Positions 9,675-18,929 are shown, counted from the stretch's first letter. The stretch is 64,000 nt of DNA from Oceanospirillum beijerinckii DSM 7166 (GCF_000422425.1 NZ_KE383832.1:62628-126627); one strand, 5' to 3'. Notes: generated by a model not told the origin, from the letters alone. Numbers and translations are program-made.

Positions 9675-9956
9675 GCACTGATATCAAGTGACAATAGCGC
9701 AAGTTGAGTAAGCTGAAGGTTCTGTAGAAAATTAGTCAGGCCTAAAGCAAGCGCAAAAACATGTGCCTATGGGCCAGCACTGACTTTACCGGGTCAGACA
9801 GATTCATCCCTGAATCTATCTCTGACCCACCGCCATCCCTGGCGGTTACCGGTAAAGTCAGTACTGTCCCAGGCCGAGAATTCATCTGAACTGCAGCACT
9901 AGTATTGTGAGTATATTGTGAGTCATGCAGGTCATTGAGAGTAGCAGGAGCCTGAG
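9675..9956. other. Gene-free gap where hisA is expected
   Basis: No open reading frame resembling HisA or a fragment of it was seen in these 282 bp on either strand. The gap is filled mainly by the branched inverted repeat at 9771-9870. The hisF ribosome-binding site (GCAGGAG) lies at the right end. Confidence 0.7.
9771..9870. repeat. 100-bp branched inverted repeat (three-way-junction-like)
   Basis: The outer arms are 9771-9790 and 9851-9870, complementary at 18 of 20 positions (core ACTGACTTTACC / GGTAAAGTCAGT). They enclose two further hairpins. One is 9791-9798 with 9821-9828 (GGGTCAGA/TCTGACCC), continued by 9800-9806 with 9811-9817 (AGATTCA/TGAATCT). The other is 9830-9834 with 9841-9845 (CCGCC/GGCGG). 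The single strand could therefore fold into a cloverleaf-like structure. It may be a miniature mobile element or a structured RNA in the his mRNA; the sequence does not decide. Confidence 0.8.
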
Positions 9957-10730
9957 ATGGCACTGGCAAAACGTATTATTCCATGTCTGGATGTGGATAA
10001 AGGTCGCGTGGTAAAAGGCGTGAACTTTGTTGATATCCGTGATGCCGGTAACCCGGTTGAGGTTGCCAAACGTTATAACGAACAGGGTGCGGATGAGATC
10101 ACCTTCCTGGATATCACCGCCAGTAATGAAGACCGTGAAACCACGGTGCATATGGTGGAAGAGATCGCCAGCGAGGTATTTATCCCGCTGACAGTAGGTG
10201 GCGGTATTCGCACCTGTGAAGATATTCGTCGCATGTTGAATGCGGGCGCGGATAAAGTGGGTATCAACACCGCAGCAGTATTTAACCCGGATTTTGTGCG
10301 TGAAGCCGCAGAGCGCTTTGGTAGCCAATGTATCGTGGTGGCTATTGATTGCAAGCGTGTTAGCGAAGAAGGTGAGCCGGGTCGTTGGGAGATTTTTACC
10401 CACGGTGGCCGTAAACCAACGGGTCTTGATGCCGTTGAGTGGGCAGTAAAAATGACCGAATACGGTGCCGGTGAGATCCTGCTGACCAGCATGGATCGTG
10501 ATGGCACTAAAAACGGCTTTGACCTGGAAGTGACCCGTGCCATCAGTGATGCGGTTCAGGTTCCGGTGATTGCCTCTGGTGGTGTGGGTAACCTGCAGCA
10601 TCTGGCTGACGGTGTCACTCAAGGCCATGCAGATGCGGTGCTGGCTGCGAGTATCTTCCACTTTGGTGAGTACACCGTACCCGAAGCGAAGGCCTTTATG
10701 GCAGCTCAAGGTATTGAGATGCGTCTGTAA
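9957..10730 (+). CDS. hisF: Imidazole glycerol phosphate synthase, cyclase subunit HisF
   Basis: A 257-residue TIM barrel. The catalytic aspartates are in [14 protein letters not shown] (D11) and VVAIDCKR (about D130). Phosphate-binding glycines are in TVGGGIRT and IASGGVGN. It works with HisH, converting PRFAR to IGP and AICAR. GGAG lies 9 bases before the ATG. The upstream 282-bp gap contains the branched repeat, so coupling to hisH is looser than usual. Confidence 0.96.
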   Translation: MALAKRIIPCLDVDKGRVVKGVNFVDIRDAGNPVEVAKRYNEQGADEITFLDITASNEDRETTVHMVEEIASEVFIPLTVGGGIRTCEDIRRMLNAGADKVGINTAAVFNPDFVREAAERFGSQCIVVAIDCKRVSEEGEPGRWEIFTHGGRKPTGLDAVEWAVKMTEYGAGEILLTSMDRDGTKNGFDLEVTRAISDAVQVPVIASGGVGNLQHLADGVTQGHADAVLAASIFHFGEYTVPEAKAFMAAQGIEMRL

Positions 10731-10792
10731 CGACTTGATTTAAAGAGAAGCTTACAGAACTGACAGAATTCGGTAGAGAATACTCTGTTATC

Positions 10793-10826
10793 AAGAAAAC
10801 CTCCTGCGGGAGGTTTTCTTGTTTTT
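10793..10826 (+). terminator. Terminator after hisF
   Basis: A perfect 12-bp stem (AAGAAAACCTCC with GGAGGTTTTCTT), 4-base loop TGCG, then GTTTTT. It closes the his transcription unit. Confidence 0.9.
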
Positions 10827-10897
10827 ATGGTCTGAGTGAGCAGTGATTTAAATTAGCGGTAGACTGAATTAGATAACCGATCTGATTTATGGCAAGT

Positions 10898-11024
10898 TAT
10901 ACCAAACCAGATAAGTTGTTGTCGGTCGAAAAAGCCGCAAGGCGCCTTCCGACAATCATCTGTGTCGGATGGCGCTGCGCTTATCCAAGCTCGGATATCA
11001 ATAGACTTATTGGGAATGGTATTA
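10898..11024. repeat. BIME-like repeat, copy A
   Basis: A copy of a dispersed palindromic element. It contains two inverted REP-like units (about GTAGGTCGGAAAAGCCGCA and its inverted partner ending TGCGCTTATCC). The outer ends are TATACCAAACCAGATAAG and the inverted TTATTGGGAATGGTATTA. It lies 35 bp upstream of the ydbH start and creates a false N-terminal extension of that reading frame. Confidence 0.85.
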
Positions 11025-11059
11025 CTGAGTTTCAATTGTGTCGTAAAAAGGAAGTAGAG

Positions 11060-13927
11060 ATGCGTTTTGGCCGAATATTGCTGATTAGTTTATTGGTGAT
11101 TGTTTCTCTACCTTTTGTGCTCTGGTTTAGTCGTGATGTCTGGCTATTACCTACTGCTCAGAGGCTGCTTACGTATATACAAGTGGAGCAGAACCTGGCG
11201 GAGAAAGGGGTGCCTGAGATCTATCTGCGTGAGCTGGAACTCCGCTTCCCAACACATATCCGCAAGTTGTCTGTGAGTATTGCCGGTGTTGGTGATATCT
11301 CATTGGATTCTGTGCGTTACCAAGCTAAAGCTCAGGCTGTACTGATTCAGAGTCTTGAACTGAAAGGTGACTTCTTAGCTCTGGCGGCAAGTCAGGCTCA
11401 AGAGGATAGCGACAGCTCTGAGTCAATTGATCCCTTCTTACAGCTAAAGGGGTTGCAGCGCAGTTTAGAACAGTTAGAGAAACCGCTGTTAGATTTAAGA
11501 GGGCAGCTAAATCACTGGTCCCAACAGTTAGGTATCATTCTGTTTACTGTTGAGCAGATCCAAATTGCCGACAATAGCCAACCCCAATTACCGCTGATTT
11601 TTAATGCAACGTTCAAGCAGGTTGAGGCAGGGATTGATAAACAGTCATCTGTTGAGCAAAAAAGTGGATATAAACAGGGTTGGGCGCTGGTAAGTGAGTT
11701 TAAGCAGCCTGTTCAGGCACGGCTGAATGTCGCTCTGGAAGAGAAACTCACTGTTGATCTGCAAATAACACCCGATGAGCTGCCTGAGCCAGTGTTAGAT
11801 TTGATCTCCGACTGGTTAGAAGTATCACCGCTTCAGGCTTATCCGATAAGTCAGACTCTAGTGCAGCAGGATTTTTGGCAACAAACAGCACTAAGCTGGA
11901 ACGCTGAACTGGATTGGGCTGGACAGGGTTCTGAGGCGAAAGAGGGGGCGCCTTTGTTAACGGGGGCGTTCAGTCTGGCCCTGCCGAAGCGTTGGTTACC
12001 GCTCAAAGAGAGCTGTCAGATCTTTATGTCGCCTATCAAGGCTATGGATAACAAGGATGTTCAGGCCAAACCTGAAACCTTTCATCTTACGTATCAGCTG
12101 ACCCGCCCTCAGTCTGGCAAGTCTGGCTTACGGCTTAGCCCTGAACTGCCGGGAATAAAATACCGAGGAGACTGTCTCAATACTTGGCTGAAAGCAGAGC
12201 AGAAAGTGTTTGCTAACAGGGACGGTAGCGCAAAGTTGGTATCCACCCACTGGTTACTGAATCTGGATAAGAGGTCTGTAAGTGCTGGCTCTTTGACTGC
12301 GAAGGCCGATTTTTCACCGATGGTGTGTAAAAAGCAGATTTCAGAAAGTGGTCATGTAAAGAGAGACCCTGTCTCAGGGGGGGCTCAAAGCTGCCAGGGG
12401 CAGCCCGTAAAACCAAAACAGCTTACTGTGAAGCTTAAGCAATTTAGCTGGCGGCATGACAATAGCGTTGCCCAGGTTGATATCAATACGGCGCTTAAGG
12501 GGAGTTATCATCTTGGGTCAGCGCCTGGAACCGGTTTACCTGCACAAAACCTGTTGTTAGAGCTCTCTCTTTCGGGGCAACTGAGGTCTGATCTGAAAGA
12601 GGTCAGCTTTAGTGGCTTTGGAGAAAAGGCGCTGGGTTTAAAGCTGGCTCAGTTGATATTGCCAGGTGACCGAGAAGTATCAGGCAGTGAGTTATATCTG
12701 AAGCCCAAGGCAACGTTTAATCTCTCCACAGGAAATTGGCAGCTTAAAGGCCCCTGGCGTTGGCAAGGAACAGTACAGGACCCGCTGTTAAAACAGGCTG
12801 AGGCATTGGCGTTTAATGGTTTGTTAACAGCAGATACTAAAAAACAATCGGTAACGATGAAGAGTCAGCAGGATTGGCTACCTGTGACGCTGGCATTGAA
12901 CCATCGTCTGTCGGGATCGGCTTCAGCTGGCGTTCAGGTTCAGGGTTTACAATCTGCTCAGCTGGACTTTTCACTGGATAGCCGCGAGCCCTTTTCGCTG
13001 CTTGGTGTGGCTAATAAGCTTGTATTGCCAAAAGTGTTGGAGCTTAAGGGCGGGCAGGTTGCGTTTAGCTTTAAAGGTTCGGGGCAGAGTGATAAGAAGA
13101 CGCAAGGCAAGCATAACAGTAAAATAAGTGAGCAGAGTGGGCCCTTTGATCACTTAGGTGTACAGGGGCAGGTGGATATTCAGCAGTTGGCTGCAGCATA
13201 CCAAGGCTTTCAGCTGAGAGGGCTTTCTGCAGCTTTACCGATATCAGCGAATCTTGGCTCGGAAGGGATAAACGCTAAACTTCAGCCAACCAGAGTTAAT
13301 ATTCCTTATGCCTTCACCGGTGTCGAATTGACCGATATTCAGTTTGGTCTATCCGGTGGTTTTGGCTTTGAGGGGCTTTATGGTGAGGTTTCTCAGCTAA
13401 CGGGTTATCTGTTTGACGGCAGCTTGGCGCTGGATCAATTGAATTATCCACTGAGAGGACAGACCAGTCAGTTAGTGCTGAATAGCCTGGATCTTCAACA
13501 ATTAGTCGATTTGGATGAGTCTCAGCAGATCTCGATTACAGGACGGGTATCAGGGCAAATGCCGTTGATATTTTTTGATGATAGTGTCGAGGTCCAGAAA
13601 GGCCGGGTGTATGCCGATGTGCCGGGAGAGATCAACCTTAGCCAGAATCAGGCCTGGCAAGCGATGTTATTGCAAAATGAAGCCTTGTCAGCAAGCCTGA
13701 GGCACTTGAATTATCTACATTACTCCTTAATGGAGGGTGAACTGGATATGGCCCGGCAAGGTCAATTAAGTATGAAGATAAAGGTTCAGGGAGAGAATAG
13801 GGCAGAGCGTCAACCGGTAAATCTGAACTTTACTAGCGAACAGAATATTTTTACGCTGCTAAAAGCGTTAAGGTTAAGCGAACAGATCAGCCGTACGCTG
13901 GATCAGTCGATACAAAGGAAATATTAA
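11060..13927 (+). CDS. ydbH: YdbH family intermembrane phospholipid transport protein
   Basis: A 955-residue AsmA-superfamily protein with one N-terminal membrane helix (RFGRILLISLLVIVSLPF) and a very long periplasmic beta-rich region. The C-terminus (LTGRVSGQMP-like segment and the last 100 residues) matches the dicarboxylate/YdbH-type tail. In E. coli, YdbH acts with the lipoprotein YnbE and the periplasmic chaperone YdbL to carry phospholipids to the outer membrane; both partners follow here. The ATG at 11060 is chosen for its AAGGA site and membrane helix; the longer opening to 10889 translates the upstream repeat. The ynbE start follows the stop by 1 base. Confidence 0.88.
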   Translation: MRFGRILLISLLVIVSLPFVLWFSRDVWLLPTAQRLLTYIQVEQNLAEKGVPEIYLRELELRFPTHIRKLSVSIAGVGDISLDSVRYQAKAQAVLIQSLELKGDFLALAASQAQEDSDSSESIDPFLQLKGLQRSLEQLEKPLLDLRGQLNHWSQQLGIILFTVEQIQIADNSQPQLPLIFNATFKQVEAGIDKQSSVEQKSGYKQGWALVSEFKQPVQARLNVALEEKLTVDLQITPDELPEPVLDLISDWLEVSPLQAYPISQTLVQQDFWQQTALSWNAELDWAGQGSEAKEGAPLLTGAFSLALPKRWLPLKESCQIFMSPIKAMDNKDVQAKPETFHLTYQLTRPQSGKSGLRLSPELPGIKYRGDCLNTWLKAEQKVFANRDGSAKLVSTHWLLNLDKRSVSAGSLTAKADFSPMVCKKQISESGHVKRDPVSGGAQSCQGQPVKPKQLTVKLKQFSWRHDNSVAQVDINTALKGSYHLGSAPGTGLPAQNLLLELSLSGQLRSDLKEVSFSGFGEKALGLKLAQLILPGDREVSGSELYLKPKATFNLSTGNWQLKGPWRWQGTVQDPLLKQAEALAFNGLLTADTKKQSVTMKSQQDWLPVTLALNHRLSGSASAGVQVQGLQSAQLDFSLDSREPFSLLGVANKLVLPKVLELKGGQVAFSFKGSGQSDKKTQGKHNSKISEQSGPFDHLGVQGQVDIQQLAAAYQGFQLRGLSAALPISANLGSEGINAKLQPTRVNIPYAFTGVELTDIQFGLSGGFGFEGLYGEVSQLTGYLFDGSLALDQLNYPLRGQTSQLVLNSLDLQQLVDLDESQQISITGRVSGQMPLIFFDDSVEVQKGRVYADVPGEINLSQNQAWQAMLLQNEALSASLRHLNYLHYSLMEGELDMARQGQLSMKIKVQGENRAERQPVNLNFTSEQNIFTLLKALRLSEQISRTLDQSIQRKY

Positions 13928-13928
13928 T

Positions 13929-14111
13929 ATGCACAGATTACTTATCGGCATACTGGCTCTGGGCTGGTTAACTGCCTGTACGCCAAAAATTGAAGTGGCG
14001 GCTAAGGAGCCGATTACGATTAACCTGAATGTCAAAATTGACCATGAGATCCGGGTTAAAGTGGACAAAGAACTGGATGATCTGTTCAGTGAAGATAGTG
14101 ACCTGTTTTAA
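13929..14111 (+). CDS. ynbE: YnbE family outer-membrane lipoprotein
   Basis: A 60-residue lipoprotein: signal peptide with lipobox LTAC (cleavage before C17), then TPKIEVAAKEPITINLNVKI, a strand-forming segment typical of YnbE. In E. coli it multimerises with the end of YdbH to form the outer-membrane end of the bridge. It starts 1 base after ydbH and ends 11 bases before ydbL, so the three are surely co-transcribed. Confidence 0.9.
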   Translation: MHRLLIGILALGWLTACTPKIEVAAKEPITINLNVKIDHEIRVKVDKELDDLFSEDSDLF

Positions 14112-14122
14112 GGAGCAAGAAG

Positions 14123-14449
14123 ATGAAATTAGTTAAGCAGTTCATCCAAGTGTTTTTGATTACTCTGGCATTGATGCAAGGTGCCTGGGCGCTGTCTCTG
14201 GATGAAGCAAAGGCCAGTGGCTGGGTTGGTGAGCGCTATACCGGTTATCTGGGGATTGTAAGTAATCAAAATCAAGTCACAAACCTAGTAAAAACCGTTA
14301 ATAGCAAGCGGAAACAGCAGTACAGTAAATTAGCGGTAGATAACGGTATCCCCCTGGCAGAGGTAGAAAAACTCGCAGGTAAGAAAGTGATCAGTAAAAC
14401 CCAAAAAGGTCATTATATTGACTTGGGAAATGGTTGGGTGAAGAAGTAA
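14123..14449 (+). CDS. ydbL: YdbL family periplasmic protein (DUF1318)
   Basis: A 108-residue protein with a cleavable signal peptide (about residues 1-23, ending GAWA) and the DUF1318 features LDEAKASGWVGERYTGYLG and the C-terminal GHYIDLGNGWVKK. In E. coli YdbL acts as a chaperone for the YdbH-YnbE bridge. AAGGAG lies just upstream of the ATG. Third gene of the operon. Confidence 0.9.
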   Translation: MKLVKQFIQVFLITLALMQGAWALSLDEAKASGWVGERYTGYLGIVSNQNQVTNLVKTVNSKRKQQYSKLAVDNGIPLAEVEKLAGKKVISKTQKGHYIDLGNGWVKK

Positions 14450-14510
14450 CGGGTGATCTTAGATAGCGGGATGTCAGATAGTGACAAACTGACGAAATAG
14501 CAGGCATCAG

Positions 14511-14540
14511 AAGGGGCGGGTTAATAACCTGCCCCTTCCT
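14511..14540. terminator. Stem-loop terminator between convergent ydbL and yjaG
   Basis: A 10-bp stem (GGGGCGGGTT with AACCTGCCCC, one G-U pair) between two convergent genes, flanked by AAGG and CCTT. The T-tract is weak (TTCCTGTCTATT), so efficiency is uncertain. Confidence 0.6.
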
Positions 14541-14580
14541 GTCTATTATCCCGGATCAAAGCGTTAGAATAAGCGTCCGC

Positions 14581-15171
14581 TTAATCCGCAGATAAACCAA
14601 GGCAGCTGACACCTTCGTTTTGTGCCATCAGGCGCAGTTCTTTCAGGGCAGCTTTATTTGGATGCGTTAGCTTTTGCAGGAGATCTAGAACCTCATCCTG
14701 AAACTCACGATCAAACTGCATTAGCTCATGATCATTCAGCGCTTTTCTATGCAGATTATCATCTTCTGGTAGCTCTTCCGTGGCTTCAATAAAGCTGATG
14801 ATGGTTTGACGCATCAAACGGCTGATACGGGTCACTTCCTCCGGTTGAGTGCCCATCGCCAGCTCCATAGTGGTATGCACAGCCATCGCAGCATCAATCG
14901 CGGGATATACACCATACATATCAAAGTCAGCGGCATCAGGGATCTGTTCGGCAATTTTTTCCAGTTGCACTTCGAAGTTGATCTTGCTGTCCTTGCTGCT
15001 GAGGGTTTCCCAGATCAGCATCAGGCTGTTTTTCAGCTGTTGGCTATCGCCACTGTCTGTCGCCTGGCAGAACAGCGCATAGTTGGGCAGCATGCGCTCT
15101 GCCATTGCTGCAGCATAGGCGGTTTGTTGCCAGGGTTTTAATGTTTTCAATTGCTGAAAAAAATTACTCAT
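14581..15171 (-). CDS. yjaG: YjaG family protein (DUF416)
   Basis: A 196-residue soluble alpha-helical protein with the DUF416 pattern: LKPWQQTAYAAAMAERMLPNY near the N-terminus and ADFDMYGVYPAIDAAMA in the middle. The function of the family is unknown. It lies 14 bp downstream of the deacetylase gene on the same strand and may be read through from it. Confidence 0.85.
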   Translation of the reverse strand: MSNFFQQLKTLKPWQQTAYAAAMAERMLPNYALFCQATDSGDSQQLKNSLMLIWETLSSKDSKINFEVQLEKIAEQIPDAADFDMYGVYPAIDAAMAVHTTMELAMGTQPEEVTRISRLMRQTIISFIEATEELPEDDNLHRKALNDHELMQFDREFQDEVLDLLQKLTHPNKAALKELRLMAQNEGVSCLGLSAD

Positions 15172-15185
15172 ACACTTGTGTCTGC

Positions 15186-16331
15186 TTAATGCTCTTTTAC
15201 GGGGACTGTCCAGTTTTGCACTGGTGGCAGGTCCATGACGTTGGGTTCTTTCACTTGCTGGAAGATAAAAGGTTTCTGTTCAGGGCTATAGTCGTCGTTC
15301 TTGGTCAGAGCGTCCGGGTTAGCTGAGCTTTTTGAGCGGGAACCGCCAATGCTTATAATGGAATCCGGGTCAGAGGCTTTCAGAGTGACGACACGCTCAT
15401 TTTTCATCGGTGCAGCTGAGCGGTTTTCGTAGTCAGCTGCTGCTTTGTCTGTCAGTTGACCTGCCGCATTTTGATTCAGTTTAGGTGCTGCTGATGGTCG
15501 GGGCTGGCTTGTTGTTGTCTCCAACGGTGCCACTGTGAGCTCGGCGATCATTTGAGCTTGGGGATTATTGGCATAGGACCGGCCTTCTGCAATCAGCTGG
15601 CTGGGGACTGAGATCAGCTTGATACCCTGTTGTTCCAGTTCTGGCAGACGCTTTTCCAGCACATCCATGGTAACGGTGTATGGGTGAGCAATGGCATTCA
15701 TGTTGCCGTAATGTTTTGCTTTGAGAACCATAGTATCAAAGGCTTTATTCACGGCTTCTTCGGTACGGATATGATCCAGGAAAATATCACGACTAATAGC
15801 CGGAATTCCGGCTTTGCGTGCTTCTTTTTCTGCCACAGATTTCGCTGTGGTTCGGCTATCGACAAAGAATAACTGGCGTTTGTAAACCTCTTCCATTACC
15901 CACTGCATACGGGTGGTATCCTGGGTGAGCTTACTACCCATATGGTTATTAACCCCTTCAACGTAAGGCACTGAATCCAGCGCTTTACGAAATATCTGCA
16001 TAAACTGAGCCTTTTCCATTTCAGTGGTTAAAGTGCCGGGGCCAGGCGCTTTATCCAATATATTGGTCATGGGGGCATGCAGCATCACAGTTTTGCCCTT
16101 TTTATAAGACAAATTAGCCAGGTGTTTGCTGTAAGGTGTATGAGGCAGAATCGCCATGGTGACATCGCCTGGCAGATTGACTGCGCGCTCACCATTCACC
16201 TTGCTATAGCCCAGGTCATCAATAATCAAAGTGATGACAGGGGCTTCTTTATCGGCGAGAGCCGGTTGCATAACGCCTGCGCTGACAAAGCCCAGTATCA
16301 GTAAAAAAAGGCGTAGCCGTTGTGTTTTCAT
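15186..16331 (-). CDS. Divergent polysaccharide deacetylase family protein (YibQ type)
   Basis: A 381-residue exported protein with a signal peptide (about residues 1-26, ending PALA). The fold resembles polysaccharide deacetylases: VITLIIDDLGYSKVNG, MLHAPM, GVNNHMGSKLT, FVDSRTTAKSV and a final AIAHPY motif. Residues after about 265 form a low-complexity extension not shared by the short family members. The ATG at 16331 is preferred over upstream in-frame starts because it gives a clean signal peptide; it begins 7 bases after the ctpA stop. The order gpmI-envC-ctpA-yibQ is conserved in gammaproteobacteria and points to a cell-wall role. Confidence 0.85.
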   Translation of the reverse strand: MKTQRLRLFLLILGFVSAGVMQPALADKEAPVITLIIDDLGYSKVNGERAVNLPGDVTMAILPHTPYSKHLANLSYKKGKTVMLHAPMTNILDKAPGPGTLTTEMEKAQFMQIFRKALDSVPYVEGVNNHMGSKLTQDTTRMQWVMEEVYKRQLFFVDSRTTAKSVAEKEARKAGIPAISRDIFLDHIRTEEAVNKAFDTMVLKAKHYGNMNAIAHPYTVTMDVLEKRLPELEQQGIKLISVPSQLIAEGRSYANNPQAQMIAELTVAPLETTTSQPRPSAAPKLNQNAAGQLTDKAAADYENRSAAPMKNERVVTLKASDPDSIISIGGSRSKSSANPDALTKNDDYSPEQKPFIFQQVKEPNVMDLPPVQNWTVPVKEH

Positions 16332-16338
16332 GGCTGTA

Positions 16339-17637
16339 TCAATCGTTATCCGGTTGCAGTATGTGGATGCCTTTAAGCAGGCTGAGTGCTTCAAACAGTT
16401 GATAATCCTGTTTGGCCAGATCACTGTTACTGGCTTTTTTCTTACTCTCTTTTTTGTTCTGGCCATTTTCCAGATGGCCTTCAAGATCCGCTTCTTTAAT
16501 CTGCAGTGTATCTTCCAGTGGGGTCAGGCGGGCAGGCTTTACTTCAATATCGGGGGACACACCCTGAGCCTGAATCGAACGGCCTGAAGGGGTATAGTAT
16601 AGTGCAGTGGTCAGCTTAAGCGCCCGATCGCTGGCTAAAGGCAGTACAGTCTGTACTGAGCCTTTGCCAAAGCTTTGGGTACCCATAATCACAGCGCGTT
16701 TATGATCCTGCAGTGCGCCAGAGACAATTTCGGAAGCAGAAGCGGTACCTTCATTGATCAGAATAACGACAGGCACGCCCTGGCTCGGGTTGTTCTCGGT
16801 TGCCGTAAATCTGAGCTCTGAATTACTTAGACGCCCCTCGGTGTAGACAATCAGCCCCTCGGTAATAAAGGCATCTACGACCTCTACCGCTGCTTGCAGT
16901 ACGCCGCCTGGATTATTGCGCAGATCCAGGACCAGGCCATGCAGTTTCCCTTCTGTCTGCTCATACAGGGCTCCCAGGCTCTTTTCGACCTCTTCACCGG
17001 TATGCAGCTGGAACTGGGTGATGCGGATATAACCGTAGTTATCTTCAAGTAGTTGGTGTTTTACACTGGTGACGCGGATCAGAGCGCGGGTTAGGGTGAC
17101 CTCAAAGGGGCCATCGACACCATCACGCACAATGGTCAGGCGGATATCGGTATCCGGTTTGCCGCGCATCATCTCGATCGCCTTGTTCAGCGACAGGCCT
17201 TTAACCGGGGTATCATCCAGTTTGATAATCAGGTCGTGAGGCTTGATACCCGCACGAGCGGCCGGGGTGTCATCAATGGGGGTAATCACCTTGATAAACC
17301 CGTTTTCGGAGCCCACTTCCAGGCCTAAACCACCAAACTCACCCTGTGTACTTTCCTGTAGCTCGGAGAACTCTTCCGGCCCCAGGTAAGCAGAGTGCGG
17401 ATCTAAGCCAGACAGCATGCCGCGAATGGCATTCTTCAGTAGGGTTTTATCATCCACATCATGCACATAGGCACGCTTGATACGCTCAAACACCTCTCCA
17501 AAGGATTTTAACTCCTCAAGCGGCAGATCTTTGGGTGTTTCTTCGGCCAGCAAAGGAGAGGATAAGCTCAAACCCAATATGGCGGGGGCAATCAGCCGAG
17601 CCATGCGGGTTAACGGCTTGCGGGTTGAACTCATCAT
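16339..17637 (-). CDS. ctpA: S41 family carboxy-terminal processing peptidase
   Basis: A 432-residue periplasmic serine protease. A signal peptide spans about residues 1-31. A PDZ domain (LGLEVGSENGFIKVITPIDD onwards) spans about 95-180. The catalytic core holds the Ser in NEGTASASEIVSGAL and the Lys in GTQSFGKGSVQT. In Pseudomonas, the homologue works with a lipoprotein partner on murein endopeptidases. Gene order with envC upstream and the deacetylase downstream supports an operon for septal cell-wall processing. Confidence 0.93.
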   Translation of the reverse strand: MMSSTRKPLTRMARLIAPAILGLSLSSPLLAEETPKDLPLEELKSFGEVFERIKRAYVHDVDDKTLLKNAIRGMLSGLDPHSAYLGPEEFSELQESTQGEFGGLGLEVGSENGFIKVITPIDDTPAARAGIKPHDLIIKLDDTPVKGLSLNKAIEMMRGKPDTDIRLTIVRDGVDGPFEVTLTRALIRVTSVKHQLLEDNYGYIRITQFQLHTGEEVEKSLGALYEQTEGKLHGLVLDLRNNPGGVLQAAVEVVDAFITEGLIVYTEGRLSNSELRFTATENNPSQGVPVVILINEGTASASEIVSGALQDHKRAVIMGTQSFGKGSVQTVLPLASDRALKLTTALYYTPSGRSIQAQGVSPDIEVKPARLTPLEDTLQIKEADLEGHLENGQNKKESKKKASNSDLAKQDYQLFEALSLLKGIHILQPDND

Positions 17638-17731
17638 GTTCTCCTTTCTTATCTCTTAAGCATGGGCCTTAAACAAAGGCGGTCTCAAATTATGGTTGGT
17701 ATCAAATATGAGCGCTAAAGCCGGGAATGAC

Positions 17732-18922
17732 TTAGCCCCGCCTCTTTTTATTTAACCAGACGAGCGGGTCAAGCGGCTCGCCCTTTTGACGGATCTCAAA
17801 GTAGAGACCACTCCTGCTTTGGCCGCCACTGCTGCCTGCCGTCGCAATCACTTCTCCGGCATGAATCCAGTCGCCAGGTTCTTTCAAAACAGCCTGATTG
17901 TAGCCATACAGGCTCATATAACCGCCGCCGTGATCCAGAATCAGCAGGACGCCATAGCCTCTTAGCCAGTCTGCAAACACGACGCGCCCTGAGTGTATCG
18001 CTTTTACATCCTGACCTTCATTGGCGATCAGCACCATGCCATTACGCTTCAGTTTACCCCTGATCTGTTCACTGCCATAAGTATGACATACCCTGTTTTG
18101 GCCTGTTAGTGGCCAGGGAAGCTGACGTTTCATTTTTTTGAATGGGCGGGTATCTTTGGGGACAGGAATATTGATAATTGCCGCCTGAACCTCTTTTAAT
18201 AGCTTCTCCAAACGGGCTCTGTCCTGGGACAGTTGTTTCAGTTCGTCACCTTTACCCTTGATTTCTATATCCAGCTGGGCTACCAGATTCTGGTGATTCT
18301 GCTGCTCATCTTTTAAGCGATCACGCTTTTCTTCCAGTCTGCCGCGCAGCGCCTGCAAAGTGAAATCTTTCTGAACAATCTCTTTTTCAACCAGACTTTT
18401 TTGCTTGGCAATTGCCAGATATTCATCAATATGTCGGCTACGCTCTCGATTGATATAGTCGTAGTAGCGTAACACCCGCGATACCTGGTCCGGTTGCTGC
18501 TGGTTTAACAGGACTTTAAGGTATTCCTGGCGGCCCATGGCATATGCGGCGCGAATCTGTTTTTCAAGATAATACTTTTGTTGATCCTGTTTGCGGGATA
18601 GGTCACGCTGTTCCTGGCGTAATTTGTCCAGCTGCTTCTGCAGCTTTTTACTGGTATTGATATTCTCCCTGATGCCCCGGGCAGTCTGGGCAATCAGTTT
18701 TTCCGATTGCTTAACTTTCTTTACTGCTTCTGTGCGATCCCCTTTTACTTGGTTCAGGGATTGTTCCAGGGTCTTAATGCGCTTATTTAATGCTTCCAGT
18801 TGTTGGGCCGATGCCTTTTCATTAGCCGCGACGGATTGTACGACAAAAAGGACCAGGCAGATGATACCTAGCAGGTATCGGATGTAGGAGGTATTAAATA
18901 AAAGCACAGGCAATTTGATCAT
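17732..18922 (-). CDS. envC: EnvC family murein hydrolase activator
   Basis: About 396 residues: an N-terminal signal/anchor (LGIICLVLFVVQSVAA), a long coiled coil (about 35-255) and a C-terminal LytM domain (about 285-396). The LytM domain lacks the catalytic HxH (LYFEIR instead), as expected for EnvC, which activates amidases at the septum and does not cut. The start at 18922 gives a better signal peptide; an in-frame ATG at 18958 overlaps the end of gpmI and cannot be excluded. The ctpA start lies 94 bp downstream. Confidence 0.9.
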   Translation of the reverse strand: MIKLPVLLFNTSYIRYLLGIICLVLFVVQSVAANEKASAQQLEALNKRIKTLEQSLNQVKGDRTEAVKKVKQSEKLIAQTARGIRENINTSKKLQKQLDKLRQEQRDLSRKQDQQKYYLEKQIRAAYAMGRQEYLKVLLNQQQPDQVSRVLRYYDYINRERSRHIDEYLAIAKQKSLVEKEIVQKDFTLQALRGRLEEKRDRLKDEQQNHQNLVAQLDIEIKGKGDELKQLSQDRARLEKLLKEVQAAIINIPVPKDTRPFKKMKRQLPWPLTGQNRVCHTYGSEQIRGKLKRNGMVLIANEGQDVKAIHSGRVVFADWLRGYGVLLILDHGGGYMSLYGYNQAVLKEPGDWIHAGEVIATAGSSGGQSRSGLYFEIRQKGEPLDPLVWLNKKRRG

Positions 18923-18929
18923 CAATGAT

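Noticed and set aside
9742-9969. Minus-strand reading frame in the hisH-hisF gap as a possible hisA relic
   Set aside because: Its translation shows no TIM-barrel motif; it runs through the branched inverted repeat.
10889-11059. N-terminal extension of ydbH by 57 residues
   Set aside because: The stretch translates a BIME-like repeat; the ATG at 11060 has a ribosome site and begins the membrane helix.
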